Source: Symbiodinium microadriaticum
Taxonomy: Eukaryota; Sar; Dinophyceae; Suessiales; Symbiodiniaceae
DNA length: 64,000 nucleotides
Assembly (NCBI GenBank): GCA_001939145.1
Contig: LSRX01000052.1
Location: 502,623 to 566,622, forward strand
Direction: 5' to 3'
Positions within the stretch are counted from its first letter, which is position 1, and each line of letters begins with the position of its first letter. The position numbers and the translations under genes are program-made. Below are positions 30,439 to 40,383 of this stretch, in pieces. Below the pieces are notes generated by a model. The model was not told the origin of the DNA, ran no database searches, and saw nothing but the letters and a program-made list of their open reading frames with translations.

Positions 30439-31440
30439 GCCGAGGGTTTAGGGAAATCCCCCAACCCTAATCCCAAACCTGACGGTTTAGGGTTTAGGGT
30501 TTAGGGGTTTAGGGTTTAGGGTTTAGGGTGACGCCTCAAACCCCCGAATCTGGACCCTCAAACCTGCCGACTACATCCCAAACCTCGGCCCCGAAGCCCT
30601 TCTAAGCCTAGTGCCTTCAGAAAGCCCTGGGCCCAGCACCCCACGACCTCGACCCCAAACTCCCCAACAAACAGCGTAAAACCTAAAAAGCCTTGAACCT
30701 TTGACCCTATACCCTAAACCCTACACCCTAAACCCCAAACCCCAGACCCTATACCCTAAACGCAATACCCTAACCCCACACCCTAATAAACCCTGAACCA
30801 AGTCCCACAGATTCCACTTCGAGGTACCTGCGGTCATGTTGGCAGGGCTGGTGGAGCCCTGGCTCCATGAAGGTTTATCAGAGGGTCTAGTATATTCTAA
30901 TGTATTTTAGCACGCTATTGTAGATTATAGTATATTATAGTACATCATAGTATAGTATAGTCTAAGGTTCAGGGGTTTGGGGTTTAGGGATCAGTGTTCA
31001 GGGTTCAGGGGTTTGGGGTTAAGGGTTTAGGGTTCAGGGTTCAGGGTTGTCAGGGGTTTGGGGTTAAGGGTTTACGGTTCAGGGTTCAGGGGTTTAGGGG
31101 TTAGGTTATAGGGTTTACGATATTGGGATTTAAGGTTTAGGGAGTCCAGAGTATCAGGTCTTACAAGGGTTGGTTAGGGGGTTTTACAGGTTTTGAATAG
31201 CAAGGGTTTGCGTCGTTTCTTCAGTTGGTGTTTGATCGTTTTTTGTTGAGGGTTTGGGGTTTAGGGATTGCCGTAGGGTTTGCGATTAGGAAGCACCGAT
31301 GAACTCCACAGATGTGTATCAGAGGCTCTACTGGGAGGAGATGGGGACCTAGTAAGTACCTTGTATAATGGGTAGGTGTACTAAGTAAACTAAAACGTCA
31401 AGCCGGCTTTCAGGCCAAGTGTACTCATGCTCTGCTTGCT
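30439..31440. repeat. telomere-like mosaic
   Basis: TTTAGGG arrays at 30480-30530, 30965-31110 and 31245-31290; CCCTAAA arrays at 30680-30800. TAGTATATTATAG-type repeats at 30885-30960. No supported gene. Confidence 0.7.
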
Positions 31441-31526
31441 ACGCCCTAAGGGTCCAAGTGCCTGAATAATCAATTCTCTCTCGAATACTAAGCAACGAAT
31501 CTGCTATCCGTAACCCAAGGACCTGC
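31441..31526. other. fragment of a G/A-related element
   Basis: CCCTAAGGGTCCAAGTGCC opens a sequence shared with 19313-19390 and 39905-39970 (TACTAAGCAACGAATCTGCT region). Its other end may be TAGGTCCTTTGGACTCTGG at about 31672-31694, with a D element and telomere-like repeats in between. Confidence 0.4.
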
Positions 31527-31624
31527 GGTTGATGATATGAAACCTGCATTACCCATAATGAGGAATATACCATAATTCCCATAGTTTAGGGTCCTTACAG
31601 GAATGCAGGATTTATATCATCAAC
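31527..31624. mobile_element. D-family element, copy 4
   Basis: Ends GGTTGATGATATGAAACCTG and AGGATTTATATCATCAAC; core CATAATTCCCATAGTTTAGG intact. Confidence 0.8.
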
Positions 31625-31786
31625 TGTATTATGATTTAAACCCTAAACCCTAAAACCCTAAACCCTAATTATTAGGTCCTTTGGACTCTGGGGACCGTCT
31701 CTGGATCCTCGAAGCCTGGCTGGACCTCCAACGCCGACAGGAAACTGTTCGCAAGCGTGACCCACTAGACTTTGTAAACTCTACTT

Positions 31787-31892
31787 CTTGGTTCCCCAAT
31801 ACCCAACCTTTAAACTTTTTGGGTTCTTATAATTTAGTAGTAATCTGAAATGTTAACCCTTTATTTCCTTGGCTTAGTATTGGAGAAGTAAG
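31787..31892. mobile_element. F-family element, copy 4, with 4-bp target duplication
   Basis: Starts CTTGGTTCCCCAATACCC and ends TTGGAGAAGTAAG. It is flanked by ACTT on both sides (31783-31786 and 31893-31896), the cleanest target duplication seen for this family. Confidence 0.8.
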
Positions 31893-32201
31893 ACTTCGAG
31901 GCAAAGCGAGCTCACTAAGTAAGGCTATACTTAGGATCAAACCACTTACGGGACTTGTAACCCCCATGATGTCCCTACTAACTCAATCCCTTGGGCTTGC
32001 AGCAGAAACGCTTTAACCATATCCATAAGTTCCTGAGATCGAACCTTACTCATACAGCTGCGTCGGCTTTCTGCCAGCAACCCTAAACCCTAAACCCTAA
32101 AAGCCCTAAACCCTGTCGCCGCGGGCTTGCATCGGATGCAAGCCTAGAGCTTTTGCTGCCCTTAGAAAGCTTTGAGTTGACAAAAAGTATATCGAACCCA
32201 T
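31893..32201. other. intergenic
   Basis: Unique sequence with a CCCTAAA patch at 32080-32120; no supported gene. Confidence 0.4.
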
Positions 32202-32299
32202 ATGGGTAGTTCTCTGAAGTAGAGTCTCATTCCAAGCGAAAGCGGCACCCTCATACAAAGGACCCCCCGAAGGGATCCTAACTAAAAAGAACTACCCAT
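32202..32299. mobile_element. C-family element, copy 3, divergent
   Basis: Ends ATGGGTAGTTCTCTGAAGTA and AAAAAGAACTACCCAT; the core has drifted to GCGGCACCCTCATACAAAGG. Confidence 0.65.
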
Positions 32300-32541
32300 C
32301 TAAAACCTCGAAGGACCGCTTAAAAAAGCCCTGTGAATTCCGTAGGATTTTTCCTAATCCCTAAACCCTAAACCCTAAACCCAATAGCCTAAGGTCTTCG
32401 ATATCGTCCATGTGCCCTCGCCTTTACATCCCGTGCCTCCGCGAGAGCAGCGCCTGGAGAGCCAGGACGATTGGGATCGTTTTGGCTTACTTCGGCATGG
32501 TTTTTTCCGGCTCCCAAAGATATACTATATGATGATATAAT

Positions 32542-32653
32542 CCCAGAGGCTCCATATAGACTACCATTATGGAATTGGGCCCCAAAAAAACATCCTTATT
32601 CTGGTTTTGGGGAGCCTAACTCCATAATAGTAGTGTATATGGAGCCTCTAGGG
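32542..32653. mobile_element. N-family element, long inverted repeat
   Basis: Arms CCCAGAGGCTCCATATAGAC and GTATATGGAGCCTCTAGGG, with inner arms CCATTATGGAATTGGGCCCC and GGGAGCCTAACTCCATAATA. Only this copy was noticed in the window. Confidence 0.6.
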
Positions 32654-33591
32654 CAGGGATCTACAGTGTAGTCTTATTGCGCCGTCATGTTGTAGCTGTA
32701 CGACCTGGGTGTATTGATGTTAAACTAGTCCGGTTTCCATTCGTGAGCTGTTGTTTTTCCACTCTTGGGGCTTGAGTTGCAATGTTACTTGCTTAGGGCC
32801 AAGCTGCCAAGCTATGTATGCTCATTTTGCGGCTGTGATCACCCAACAGTGCTCCAAGCGCTGACACCACATCACAGTCAGCAAGCTAACATTACGCGAT
32901 AATTGATCCGTGTTGCATTGAAAGCTGGTAAAAGTAGAGAGCCTTTGATACACCATTGTAGAACAAAAACAGTACAACTTGCAAAATGAAAACCCAAAGC
33001 CGCAGAGAACTATGAAAACCATAGCCCTGGCCTTTTAAGGTTGAGGGTGTATGGTTTGGGGTTTAGGGGTTTAGGGTTTAGGGTTGAGGGTTTAGGGTTT
33101 AGGCTTTAGGGGTTTAGGGGTTTAGGGTTTAGGGTTAGTTAAACGAACAAAAACCCCTAAACTTTGGCAGCCACACCCTGCGCCCGACACCCCAAGCTCC
33201 ACAAGGAGAATGTGCGAGGCAAACACATGGATTTCTTGGAGATGCTGTGCCCCGGTTCAGGGTTAAGGGTTTAGGGTTTAGGGAGTTCAGGGTTCATAAG
33301 GGTTTAGAGTTTAGGGTCTTTTGGTTTAGGGATTCGGTTTCAGGGCTTTGTTTTGGAAGGGGTTCGGGTGTTTATATCGGCTCTGAGTTCTCCCAGGGCT
33401 TGGGATTGGATTGTTTTGGGGTTCATGATCTTTTGGCGGGGTCTTTTCTTTTTTTTTTAGGGCTTGGTGTTTTGGAAGGGGTTTCGGGTTTCGGGTTTCA
33501 CAGCAGATTGTTGAGTTTCAGGGTTGGGGTTGTTGGGTGTAGGGGTCTCGGGTGGTCCTTTGGCAGCGAGAGGGGGGGCTGATTTGAGGCT
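32654..33591. other. intergenic
   Basis: 32660-33020 is unique and free of telomere-like repeats, with a weak minus-strand frame at 32822-33022. TTTAGGG arrays lie at 33055-33140. A G/T-rich frame at 33247-33582 is built largely from TTTAGGG-like words and is not supported as a gene. Confidence 0.4.
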
Positions 33592-33708
33592 GTACCTAGA
33601 CCCTTACATGTAGTACCCTTTTTTGGTTAATTAGTTACAAATTATAGGATCCTAACCATAAAATAGGTCATCCTATAAAAGGTGCTGCATTCTAGGGGCT
33701 AGGTACCT
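33592..33708. mobile_element. P-family element, copy 1
   Basis: Arms TACCTAGACCCTTACATGTA and TTCTAGGGGCTAGGTACC, with the interior GTACCCTTTTTTGG. It shares its plan with a copy at 61103. Confidence 0.55.
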
Positions 33709-33788
33709 TCAAGTTCTCTTGCCGTCCTTTTCTTAAGTGCCTGCCGGAGAATCTGGGAGTTGGAAGGCTGAGGCCATTTGAGGTTAAT

Positions 33789-33862
33789 GTAGGGGCCTTA
33801 ATAATTAGTATGGGGTTTTGGGGATAAACCCCCAACCCTATTCTAATTATTAAGGCCCCTAC
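33789..33862. mobile_element. K-family element, 74 bp
   Basis: Near-perfect inverted repeat GTAGGGGCCTTAATAATTAG ... CTAATTATTAAGGCCCCTAC around GGGGATAAACCCCC. Its right half recurs at 35041. Confidence 0.8.
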
Positions 33863-34221
33863 ACTAGGTTATCGGGTTTAGGGTTTGCAGCTAAAGGTTT
33901 ATTTGGGGTTTAGGGTTTAGGCTTCCGGGGCCGCTGCCAACAACAACCGGCTCCACTCTCATTTAACGCGTCCTCACGTCGCGCCCCAAACTCGTTAATC
34001 TATACATAGATGACCTGTAGGGAAATGACAGCCCTGCTCATAGCCTGTTTTTCAGCATCTGTGAGTTGCCTCGCGAAGCTTGATTGCTCGAGTGCAAAAC
34101 CACCCTAAACCTAAACCCTGAACGAGAAACCTTAAACCTCGAAGCCTTAAAAAGCCCTAAAAGCCCAAAACTCCCAAAGCCCTAAAGCCCGTACTCCGTC
34201 TGCACGGACTTCATAAATTCC

Positions 34222-34440
34222 GACCCCAGCCCTGTTTGCGCTTGGACAGCACGACGCTCTTGCCTGTGCTGCCGCAGCGCTGCGCCCCCAACGACAGCCT
34301 AGTGGCCTTTCTGGACGATTTGTACGTCCTCAACTCCCTGCCGTGGCCGCGATGCGCTGGACACGACACGACCATAGCGTCGGCACAGCACCACTGCGGC
34401 ACAGCTTTCAATTCGGGTAACATCCGCGTCGTCACTGCAC
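34222..34440 (+). pseudogene. reverse transcriptase fragment (non-LTR type), frameshifted
   Basis: Frame 34226-34288 reads PALFALGQHDALACAAAALR plus P. One extra C in the run 34285-34289 then shifts to a frame that reads NDSLVAFLDDLYVLNSLP. FLDD is the metal-binding palm box of reverse transcriptases (family consensus [FY]xDD), and the upstream ALFALGQHDAL matches the segment that normally precedes it in dinoflagellate LINE-type elements as I remember them. Downstream homology fades after about 34345. No endonuclease, gag or 3' end is recognisable nearby, so this is a short dead relic. Confidence 0.65.
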
Positions 34441-35039
34441 TCTAGAACCTGCTGAGGAGAAGGAATGCCGAGTATGACAAGCCGCAACAGGCGGCCAACC
34501 AACTCTTCGAAAATGCAGCTCCCCCTAGGTTTTGATACGATTCAGAGTGTCGCGGGCAATATGGGGCCTTGACAACGATATGTATTTGCCTTTTGGATTC
34601 TTTAGATTCCTACGCATACCTGTGCCTTTCAGTCTCAAGTACACCCTAAACTCTAAACCCACACACAAATCTTGTTGAGAAACGCTTCAGGCCCCTATTA
34701 AATTAAGGGAGGCAGAGTCCCAGGAAGACCTTATTATGCCCATAGACCCCTACTTAGGGGTACTTAGCATCTGGTTTGAAATTTTGGTTGCTATAGTCCC
34801 TCAGAAACAGCTAAGATTATGATTTTGGCTAGGGTCCCAAGTTCAGCATCGCCTACACCCTAACCTCTAAACCGAACTCCCTGGTTCCCTTCGCAGCTTC
34901 GGGAACCCCTGCTTAAGATTGAGGAGAGGAAACATTGAGGTTTTCCTGGGAAATGCAGGAGTGCCAGGCTTTATTATGGTTTAGGGTTTAGGGGTGTAGG
35001 ATTCTTGGTTTTGACTCTTTTTTTTTTTTGGGGGGGGGG
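34441..35039. other. intergenic
   Basis: Weak CCCTAAA and TTTAGGG patches lie near 34640, 34860 and 34980. A small inverted repeat around GGCCCCTATTAAATTAAGGG is at 34690-34710. T and G homopolymers (35020-35039) end at a single N. Confidence 0.4.
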
Positions 35040-35040
35040 N

Positions 35041-35118
35041 TATTCTAATTATTAAGGCCCCTACACTAGGTTATCGGGTTTAGGGTTTGCAGCTAAAGGT
35101 TTTTTTGGGGTTTAGGGG
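35041..35118. repeat. exact partial duplicate of 33839-33917
   Basis: TATTCTAATTATTAAGGCCC through TTTGCAGCTAAAGGTTT is identical at both places for about 70 bases, covering the right half of the K element plus unique flank. It begins immediately after the single N at 35040, which suggests an assembly join rather than a biological copy. Confidence 0.8.
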
Positions 35119-35673
35119 GGGGTGTGTGTTAATATCCAAGCTTGAAGCGGCCAAGCCGCCATTAACCCTCTTCCCTAAAAAGCAAACCCTAAAACCCTAA
35201 AGCCCTAAACCCTAAGACCCTAAGACCCTAAACCCGTTAAAGACAAGATCTTAGGCTTCAGGGTGCAGCAGCATGGTGTGGAATTCAACTTTCTTGTGGA
35301 TTGTTGTTTGAGGTGCGCAGCCCTCCACCCTAAACCCCTCAACCGGCTTACTGTGGAAGTAATTCAAAAACCCTTTCCCCAAGACCTAAACCCTAGCCCT
35401 AAACCCTAAACCCTAGACCCTAAGCCGTTTCTTACGGCTGTGTTTAAGGTTTGGGGTTTATGGTTGAGGGTTGAGAGTCTAGGGTGGAGGGTTTTGGGTT
35501 TAGTAAGGGTTTTAGTTTTAAGCTAAGACTTTATGGGGTTTACGGTGTGGGCTTCATGGTTTAACGCATGAGGGTAGAACCCCATGGGACATGGACCCTT
35601 AGGGTAAGGTTTAGGGTGCACGGTTTCAACATTTTTAACGTTTAGGTTCCGAGGGTTCAAGGCGTCGGCGTTG
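35119..35673. repeat. telomere-like mosaic
   Basis: CCCTAAA tracts at 35180-35235 and 35325-35425, TTTAGGG-like at 35445-35510. A lone A-family end (GGGACATGGACCCTTAGGG) is at 35586-35604. Confidence 0.65.
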
Positions 35674-35841
35674 CTCAAAATTGCCCTTAAAAGCCTTATA
35701 TGGTATGGTCTTTGGGCCCGAATGTTAAAGAATGAGTCCTTAGAGCCCTCGGGTTAGCATCAACATAGCCCAAAAGCCTCAAAATACTTCGGGTCTTTGG
35801 GCCCAAAAGCCTTGAAACATGAGTCCTTTGAGGGTATAGCT
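35674..35841. mobile_element. I-family repeat, two adjacent copies
   Basis: About 84-bp units 35674-35756 and 35757-35841 with the words GCCCAAAAGCCT, GGTCTTTGGGCCC and GAGTCCTTTGAGGGTA. Terminal inverted repeats are weak, so the nature of this family is uncertain. Further copies are at 35979, 37810, 39822 and 40435. Confidence 0.6.
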
Positions 35842-35978
35842 TAGGGTTTGGGGTTTAGGAGTGATGCGTGGTATGTACCAAGTTTCCAGTACTGTAAGCC
35901 TTTGCCGGGCAGCAACTCTACACGTCTGCATCCCACACTGTAAGCTCTAAAGCCTCGGCGAAACCCGAAACTTCCGAG

Positions 35979-36076
35979 CCCTTACCCTTACCCTCAAAGG
36001 ACTCATAGTTCAAGGCTTTTGGGCCCAAAGACCCTATTATATAAGGCTTTTGGGCTATTTTGATGCTAAGGGTTAA
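35979..36076. mobile_element. I-family repeat, reverse orientation
   Basis: Reads CCCTTACCCTCAAAGGACTC at the left and GGCTTTTGGGCTATTTTGAT at the right. It creates a minus-strand frame shared with the other I copies (peptide words AQKPYIIGSLGPKAL), which explains similar small open frames at 35918, 37717 and 39710. Confidence 0.75.
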
Positions 36077-36277
36077 CGCAAACCCCACATCCCAAATCTT
36101 TAGCCCGAACCCAGGTGTTGGATACTCTTCGGCGTGGTCTTCTACGTGAAGGTCGTGAGGCACCCAAGCTAACATACGTTTCGGAATGATTTTTGTAACA
36201 GTTCCTCCATAATTATTGTTTTATTCATTTTAGTCCATATACAACTGTACTTGTGAAAGAGTATGCACCGAAGTCAT

Positions 36278-36383
36278 ATGGGTAGTTCTCTAAATTAGGG
36301 TCCCTTTTAGGGTCCATTTTTATAAGGTTGCCGTACCATATTGGGGACCAAAAAAAGGGACCGTAATTTAGAGAACTACCCAT
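36278..36383. mobile_element. C-family element, copy 4 (best preserved)
   Basis: Ends ATGGGTAGTTCTCTAAATTA and TAATTTAGAGAACTACCCAT are perfect inverted repeats of 20 bases; inner arms AGGGTCCC/GGGACC. Confidence 0.85.
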
Positions 36384-36776
36384 ATAGCAACTACCAAGGC
36401 CCCCATAACTGAACCCATCCAGGCCCATATAGTAGAAGCCATAAGGTTTTGGAACATTAGGACCCTCATGCCCCTAAGGTAAAGCATCAGGGATGCTAGC
36501 GCTAATCATCCTAAACCCCATGTTCCAACTTTACACCCGCAAAAGACTCTTAGAGCCCACAGCATAAAGCCCCTAGAGGTCCTTCAAGGAGCCTTGGCTT
36601 ACACGAAACCCATTCTAAGTATCAAGGCCCGGGATGCTAAATGTTTTCGGGTTTACGGCTTAGGGTTTAGATGTTCCCACGGCGTTGCTCCCTTACTTCG
36701 CCAATCGGAGATGTTCAACTTTTTGGAGTGAAGATTTGGTCCATGGGTTTCAAGCGCAGAAATCCTATGTTTTTCA
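36384..36776. other. intergenic, no signal
   Basis: Unique sequence with scattered weak telomere-like words. No gene or element recognised. Confidence 0.4.
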
Positions 36777-36836
36777 CGGAACTCCGTAAAGGAACGATAA
36801 CAAGGAACCCTAAGAAGGTACGTTTATTGTGCAGGT
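36777..36836. mobile_element. H-family element, 3' half only
   Basis: GGAACCCTAAGAAGGTACG through GTGCAGGTA matches the right half of the H copies. The left half is absent. Confidence 0.5.
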
Positions 36837-36914
36837 AGGGTTGAAGGTGTTAAGTGTTGTGGTGTTTTCATGTTGAAGTCGCTCTGTAAAACCCTAGACC
36901 CTAAACCCCTACCG

Positions 36915-37016
36915 TAGTTCTCCAATACTCAACCTTGTAAACTTTTTGGGTCCTTACAAGTAAGTAGTAATCTCAAAAGTTAACCTTTTAGTTCCCTGGC
37001 TTATTGGGGAAGTAAG
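36915..37016. mobile_element. F-family element, copy 5
   Basis: TAGTTCTCCAATACTCAACC at the left, TTATTGGGGAAGTAAG at the right, normal length without telomere-like insert. Confidence 0.8.
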
Positions 37017-37809
37017 CTAACTCCTCAACCTCAAGGTGTGTAGGATTTTAGGGTTTCGGGGTGTCGGGGCTTAGGGTTCCGGAGTAAACGTCCAGGTGGC
37101 GAGTTGCCTCCTCCGTTCGTCATGCCCTAACACGAAGGCTCTAAGGACCCATACAGTATGTACTTATGCATTCAAGGAGTAGTACATGAATAAGGCCAAA
37201 GTACTTGCTATATTATATGTTTAAGTTGAAGCTGTTGGGCCGCAAGGCAAGACTACATGAATATACTAGATACTTTGACCTGAGAAATCACCTATAAGAA
37301 CTACTTTGAGGCCAAAGCCTAGATTGATGGGAACATGGACCCTTAGAGAAGTTGAACAAATTCTGACTCTTGTCCCTCGCGCCAGGGAGTACCCGATGCT
37401 GCTCCGACATAACGCAGCCTCCACGTGGCTTGGGCTGTGTTTAGCGCGGAAATTTAACGACGATTCTTGAGCATGATTCTAAATTGGTTCTATGCTAGTG
37501 TAATAGCATGTGAAACCCATAGTTTTTGGACGGAGCCAAGTTAACCCTTAAAGCCTTAACCTCAAACGTTAAACCCTTAACTCCGACTTCGTCAAGTTAC
37601 GGGGAAATGGAAATGATGGCAGCGAGCGGAGACCCTGTACCCCACTTCAAGGGTTGCGAGCTATTCTGGCGTAAGCTACCCAAAACCAAGAAGGGAGCCC
37701 GTTTATTTCTAGGTTATTGGGATCTTTGCTTGCCCGAAATCCTGCATTCCTGACGCCACAGGTCCAGACGTACCATAATTACGGAACTAGGGTCCAGTAC
37801 ATGCAGTCC
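37017..37809. other. intergenic
   Basis: A heavily decayed A-like sequence (ACCCATACAGTATGTACTTA to GGGAACATGGACCCTTAG) spans about 37148-37333. The frame at 37526-37753 includes protein-like words (GEMEMMAASGDPVPHFKGCE) but no family; it is a weak exon candidate. Confidence 0.35.
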
Positions 37810-37903
37810 TCGTCCCTTAGCATCAAAATAGCCCAAAAGCCTTACAAAATAGGGTCTTTGGGCCCAAAAGCCTTAAAATATGAGTCCTTCGAGGGTAAGG
37901 GTG
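37810..37903. mobile_element. I-family repeat, forward orientation
   Basis: GCATCAAAATAGCCCAAAAG to CTTCGAGGGTAAGGGTG; otherwise nearly the reverse complement of the copy at 35979. Confidence 0.7.
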
Positions 37904-37998
37904 TTAGTACACCCAAAATGGCCAACAACCCTGCGCTGGGGTTTTCGTCACTTTGGGACGGACGACTGGGAGGATCCTGGCGCTCAGTGAATGGTTCC

Positions 37999-38105
37999 CA
38001 AAGGCTCCATGTACCTTAATGGTAGATTCTTAGGCCTTAAAGGGGTCCTTATATAGGTACTTTAAGGCCTAAGTATCTACTATATGGGTACATGGAGCCT
38101 TGGGG
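37999..38105. mobile_element. A-family element, variant copy 6
   Basis: Ends CAAAGGCTCCATGTACC and GGTACATGGAGCCTTGG. GGCTCC replaces GGGTCC at both ends, a compensated change that keeps the inverted repeat intact. Confidence 0.75.
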
Positions 38106-38846
38106 GGTTACTTCTGTGAAGACGCTGGAAGTCGTGCTTGGGTCTCAGATGTTTGGAGACTTACACCCAAGCCTAAACCCGAAAGGTTTAATCCCTAAAC
38201 CCTATAAACCCTAAACCCTAAGAGTTAAACCAACCCTCAACTGCTGAGAGCCTATTTGCTAAGTTTTTGGTCCTCTAAGTAGCTGATAGCATGCCAAGTA
38301 GCTGAAATAAGCAAACGCAACCTAGACCGCGACCCCTAAAATAGGGGTCGGACTGATTACTAATATTGCACCCTTATAGAACCTATGTCTCACTCTATAA
38401 GCTACTATGATAATGGACCTCCGAGTGATTACGATTACTAATATTGTTTCCTACAGTCCTTTTTCGCTCATTCTTTGATGGACCTCAAAGCCGTAGAATA
38501 ATTATTCCCTCTATACTAGCTCTGCAGCCATAAACTTACCACCTCAAAGTCAAAACAGAGACCACGCCGAGGCAAATCATGTCGATGCATCCCGTCGCTA
38601 TTGCGCCGCTTGGACGAAAAGTGGCATTTGGGGTTCAGGGTTGTAAGGTGTAGGGTTTAGTGGTTAGGGCTTTGTGCGGACAGGTTGAGTTTTTTAAACA
38701 ATTCTTTTTAGGGTTTAGGAGCTAGGATTGTAAGGTGTAGGGTTTAGGGTCTCAGTGTTTTCGTCTTTTTAGGGTTTCAGTGTTTACGTTTATTAGGGTT
38801 TGTGGACGTAGCAGTTCCAGAAACTCCAGGAGCTCATCTGTTGAAG
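38106..38846. other. intergenic
   Basis: CCCTAAA patch at 38190-38225; TTTAGGG-like words at 38630-38665 and 38700-38800. The sequence just before 38847 is open in another phase (VDVAVPETPGAHLLK), which may be exon sequence joined through an unseen splice. Confidence 0.4.
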
Positions 38847-39617
38847 CTTTGTGGGTGTCGATGCGCCGACGATCATGGTCTTGTTTACGGACGAAACGAG
38901 GAGGCTGGTTGCACAGGACTGTTTCAGGCAGGCAGGCTCACCCAGTGACTTGCTCTCCAGGGAGAAGCTCGTAGAGTCCCTCAGGGGTCCATGTACCCAA
39001 ATAGAATATACTTTGACCCCCCCAAAAAAAATAAAAATAAAAATAAATAGATAAATAAATAAATATATATATATATACTAGGGACTACTTTAAGGCCAAA
39101 GTACATTTGCAAATTGGGTACATGGACCCTTAGGGGTTGCTCAATGGGCGGCATTCGTCGTGCCTGCGAAGAGCGGCGACGAGGATTCCTCCGTCGTGCG
39201 AAAAGCTGTGCCGCTCATATTGGTCCGGCACAGCGTTCTGAGCTGCGAAGCGTTTTGGTCCGTGCGCAAGAGGGGGAAGATGCCATCGATATCGGCTCAG
39301 TTAGTCGATGCCTCAAGAGAGGCCTTGCAGAATGTTCGCCATTCGAAATCGCATGCAGCCCAAATCTGTCAAATCCTTGCTTGCAGCTTGTAGTAGATAA
39401 ATGAGTGCACTTTAAGTATCCTTTTGGGGAGAACATTATCCCCGGTAGAACTGAAAGGTTGCATTTTCGTGGGCTTATGAACTCAGCAACTAAGCTTTAC
39501 GAAGTCCTACCATCCTCCATGTATCCCAAAAGCAAGTTCCGACATCCCCGGGTTGCCCTCATAATGGATGTACGGAAATTTTCTGATGTCCCTTCGTATA
39601 TCCTCTGTTTCCACTAG
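38847..39617 (+). CDS. likely gene split by A and O elements
   Basis: Exon candidates are about 38847-38986, 39134 to about 39385, and about 39487-39617 (stop TAG). The first reads APTIMVLFTDETRRLVAQD and SPSDLLSREKLVESLRG. The second continues VAQWAAFVVPAKSGDEDSS and ends SHAAQICQILACS. The third reads KLYEVLPSSMYPKSKF and VALIMDVRKFSDVPSYIL. The first two are in the same frame and join through a 147-base GT-AG intron made of an A element (G|GT...AG|GG). The second and third are separated by an O element; a GC-AG splice (39386 to 39486) would join them in frame but is only one option. No family is recognised; the first exon's 5' boundary follows an AAG at 38844-38846. Confidence 0.5.
38981..39135. 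mobile_element. A-family introner-like element, copy 7
   Basis: Ends CTCAGGGGTCCATGTACCC and GGGTACATGGACCCTTAGGG. The loop has grown by an AAATAAA/TA microsatellite (39019-39078). Donor GT at 38987 and acceptor AG at 39132-39133 are both inside the inverted repeats. No clear target duplication. Confidence 0.75.
39386..39494. mobile_element. O-family element, copy 4
   Basis: Left end CTTGTAGTAGATAAATGAG, core GGTAGAACTGAAAGGTTGCA, right end AACTCAGCAACTAAG. It introduces in-frame stops right after the second exon of the host candidate. Confidence 0.65.
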
Positions 39618-39821
39618 CGCCGGTACAACCCTACAGCAGTACCGTCTACAACAGCTCTATAAAACCTTTTCAACACCTCCTGAAGCCCTAAACCCTAAGC
39701 TCTAAACTTCTAAACCCAGCGGCTCCGCGCAGCATCCGTTTCGTTAGGATTTGCGAAGCCCTGACTTTGAAACCTCTCAGAGCAAGCAGAACGAAACTCC
39801 AAGCCTCTCTGACCCAAACCC
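39618..39821. other. short intergenic
   Basis: One CCCTAAA patch at 39685-39715; otherwise nothing seen. Confidence 0.4.
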
Positions 39822-39908
39822 TTACCCTGAAAGCACTCATATTTTAAGGCTTTCGGGCCCAGAGACCCTATTATACAAGGCTTTTGGGCTATTTTGATGC
39901 TAAAGGTA
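39822..39908. mobile_element. I-family repeat, reverse orientation, copy 5
   Basis: CCCTTACCCTGAAAGCACTC to CTTTTGGGCTATTTTGATGC. A deletion derivative of the same family is at 40435-40498. Confidence 0.7.
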
Positions 39909-40047
39909 AAGGTCCAAGTGCCTGAATCAACCAACTCCCTCCCAAGAATTAACCCACAAAACCCCTAAACCCTAAGCCCTCAACCCAGGTACCTAATTTT
40001 TCGGTCCTGTGGACCCTTTGGGCGCAAACTCAAAATAACCCTAGGCC

Positions 40048-40147
40048 CTACCTTAACCCCAAAGAACCTACCTCTTCAGGGACTTGTTATATATGGCGAA
40101 ATCAAATTAAGGAACCCTAAAAAGGTAGGTTCTTTGGGGTCCAGGTA
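40048..40147. mobile_element. H-family element, copy 3
   Basis: Ends CTACCTTAACCCCAAAGAAC and GTTCTTTGGGGTCCAGGTA; inner arms CTACCTCTTCAGGG and CCCTAAAAAGGTAGG. The arms beside the ends are the best preserved of this family. Confidence 0.8.
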
Positions 40148-40294
40148 AGCCCTATAAACCATTCGGACCCTGAGGGTGGACTCAGAATCTAAGTAACACC
40201 CACCTGACGCTCTTTTGAGGACCGGGCGGGCGCGCTGGAAACCGAACTTCTGGCTTTCCTGCTGCTGCTTCCCATCGCGGCAGGCTCTTGTTTT

Positions 40295-40383
40295 CCCCTA
40301 AGGGTCCATGTACCCAAATAGTAGTCCCTATATGCGTACTTTGGGGCCAAAGTATATACTATTGAGTACATGGACCCTTGGGG
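40295..40383. mobile_element. A-family element, short copy 8
   Basis: Ends CCCTAAGGGTCCATGTACCC and GTACATGGACCCTTGGGG; about 20 bases of one inner arm are deleted. The 90 bases before it (40205-40294) have a protein-like + frame (EDRAGALETELLAFLLLLPI), a weak exon candidate ending at the element. Confidence 0.75.

Noticed and set aside
35918..36175. Small minus-strand frame with AQKPYIIGSLGPKAL
   Set aside because: The shared peptide comes from the I-family repeat, also at 37717 and 39710, not from a gene family.
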